Notes under the pieces: generated by a model
The model's database searches: none
The model's input: the letters and a program-made list of their open reading frames with translations, nothing else
Told to the model about the DNA's origin: nothing
Shown here: piece after piece, positions 5,137-5,549 of the stretch
Layout: each line of letters begins with the position of its first letter
Numbering within the stretch: the stretch's first letter is position 1
NCBI GenBank assembly: GCA_900542595.1
Contig: UQOB01000061.1
Coordinates: 1 to 5,549, forward strand
Source: an uncultured Mollicutes bacterium
GTDB taxonomy: Bacteria; Bacillota_I; Bacilli_A; RFN20; CAG-826
Reading direction: 5' to 3'
DNA length: 5,549 nt
Program-made: the position numbers and the translations under genes

Positions 5137-5549
5137 TTAACTCCGATTTTTGATTAAAAGTTCCGAGAGATAATACAAAAGATTAACCGTAAAACAACTT
5201 AAGAACAAATTAGCCGGACTACCTAAAATAGTTGACACAAAGATCCAGCTGAACGCCGCGTCACTACTTCCACCGAGCGTTACGAGGTAAAGACAGAAGG
5301 CTAAACTCTTTAAGAGGTCCATCAAAAAGAACTCGCTTAAAAGAGAAATAAAGGCTATTTCATTCGGTGATGGTCTAAAAGATAGTTCTAAGAGATTCTT
5401 TTGGTAAGTTTTGTCTAAGTGATAAAGCCCAACGATTAACCCACCATCTAAGAGGAGAACAATTAAAAGAATAACCAGTTTTCCCCAGACCGCGGCGTTC
5501 CCGAAAGCGGAATCCAATAAATCCGTTCCATAGAAGATGCCGATTAGGG
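5137..5549 (-). CDS. Multi-pass membrane protein, unknown function (C-terminal part, 5' end outside the window)
   Basis: The frame is open to the window edge: in-frame codons continue upstream of the TTG at 5517 (LIGIFYGTDLLDSAF), so the true start lies outside and TTG should not be taken as the start. The visible 136 residues carry a hydrophobic segment at about 22-41, a polar stretch with LDKTYQKNLLELSFRPSPNE (44-63), another segment at about 73-91 and a long hydrophobic region at about 98-131 that could hold one or two helices. It ends in LLIKNRS, which suggests a cytoplasmic C-terminus. I see no catalytic motif and do not recognise the family. The stop TAA overlaps the Shine-Dalgarno region of the 52-residue gene and lies two bases before its ATG, pointing to translational coupling. 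Confidence 0.8.
   Translation of the reverse strand, partial: LIGIFYGTDLLDSAFGNAAVWGKLVILLIVLLLDGGLIVGLYHLDKTYQKNLLELSFRPSPNEIAFISLLSEFFLMDLLKSLAFCLYLVTLGGSSDAAFSWIFVSTILGSPANLFLSCFTVNLLYYLSELLIKNRS

Noticed and set aside
5515..5517. TTG as the start of the membrane protein gene
   Set aside because: The same frame stays open to the window edge with plausible hydrophobic residues, and no ribosome site precedes the TTG. The gene is simply cut by the window.

Overview
The window reads as a chromosomal segment of a low-to-moderate GC Firmicutes-type bacterium, most plausibly a Bacilli/Mollicutes-related lineage. This is an inference from the ECF transporter core, good Shine-Dalgarno sites (AAAGGAG, GGGAG, GAAGGA) and a dense one-strand layout. 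TGA is used as a stop by three genes and TGG codes for Trp, so the standard bacterial code applies and the Mycoplasma code does not. All genes that I accept lie on the minus strand, so the window is described below in transcription order, from high to low coordinates.

The upstream block (5549 to 4551) holds the C-terminal part of an unrecognised multi-pass membrane protein. Two bases after it comes a 52-residue protein with an acidic head and one C-terminal membrane helix. After a 101-base gap with a palindrome and tandem direct repeats there is a stand-alone OmpR/PhoB-type winged-helix DNA-binding protein with no receiver domain. Next comes a 45-residue soluble orphan protein (4436 to 4299) with its own recognisable promoter, Shine-Dalgarno site and rho-independent terminator.

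The middle of the window (4225 to 2588) is a full-length GH13 alpha-glucosidase. Its complete catalytic set and a Val after the nucleophile point to alpha-1,6 (isomaltase/oligo-1,6-glucosidase type) specificity. It begins very close to the preceding terminator and has no evident Shine-Dalgarno site.

The downstream block (2525 to 1 and beyond) is a tightly coupled run: dCMP deaminase, a 71-residue two-helix membrane protein, ecfA1, ecfA2 and the start of ecfT. Consecutive genes overlap by 3 to 10 bases. The two ATPases and EcfT form the energising module of an energy-coupling-factor vitamin/metal transporter, which would be shared by substrate-binding S components encoded elsewhere. The deaminase feeds dUMP to thymidylate synthesis.

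The least explained part is the 4299-5549 block of small membrane proteins, an orphan regulator and a small soluble protein. Nothing in it shows a defined new system, but it contains two short genes (45 and 52 residues) that a standard length cutoff would miss.
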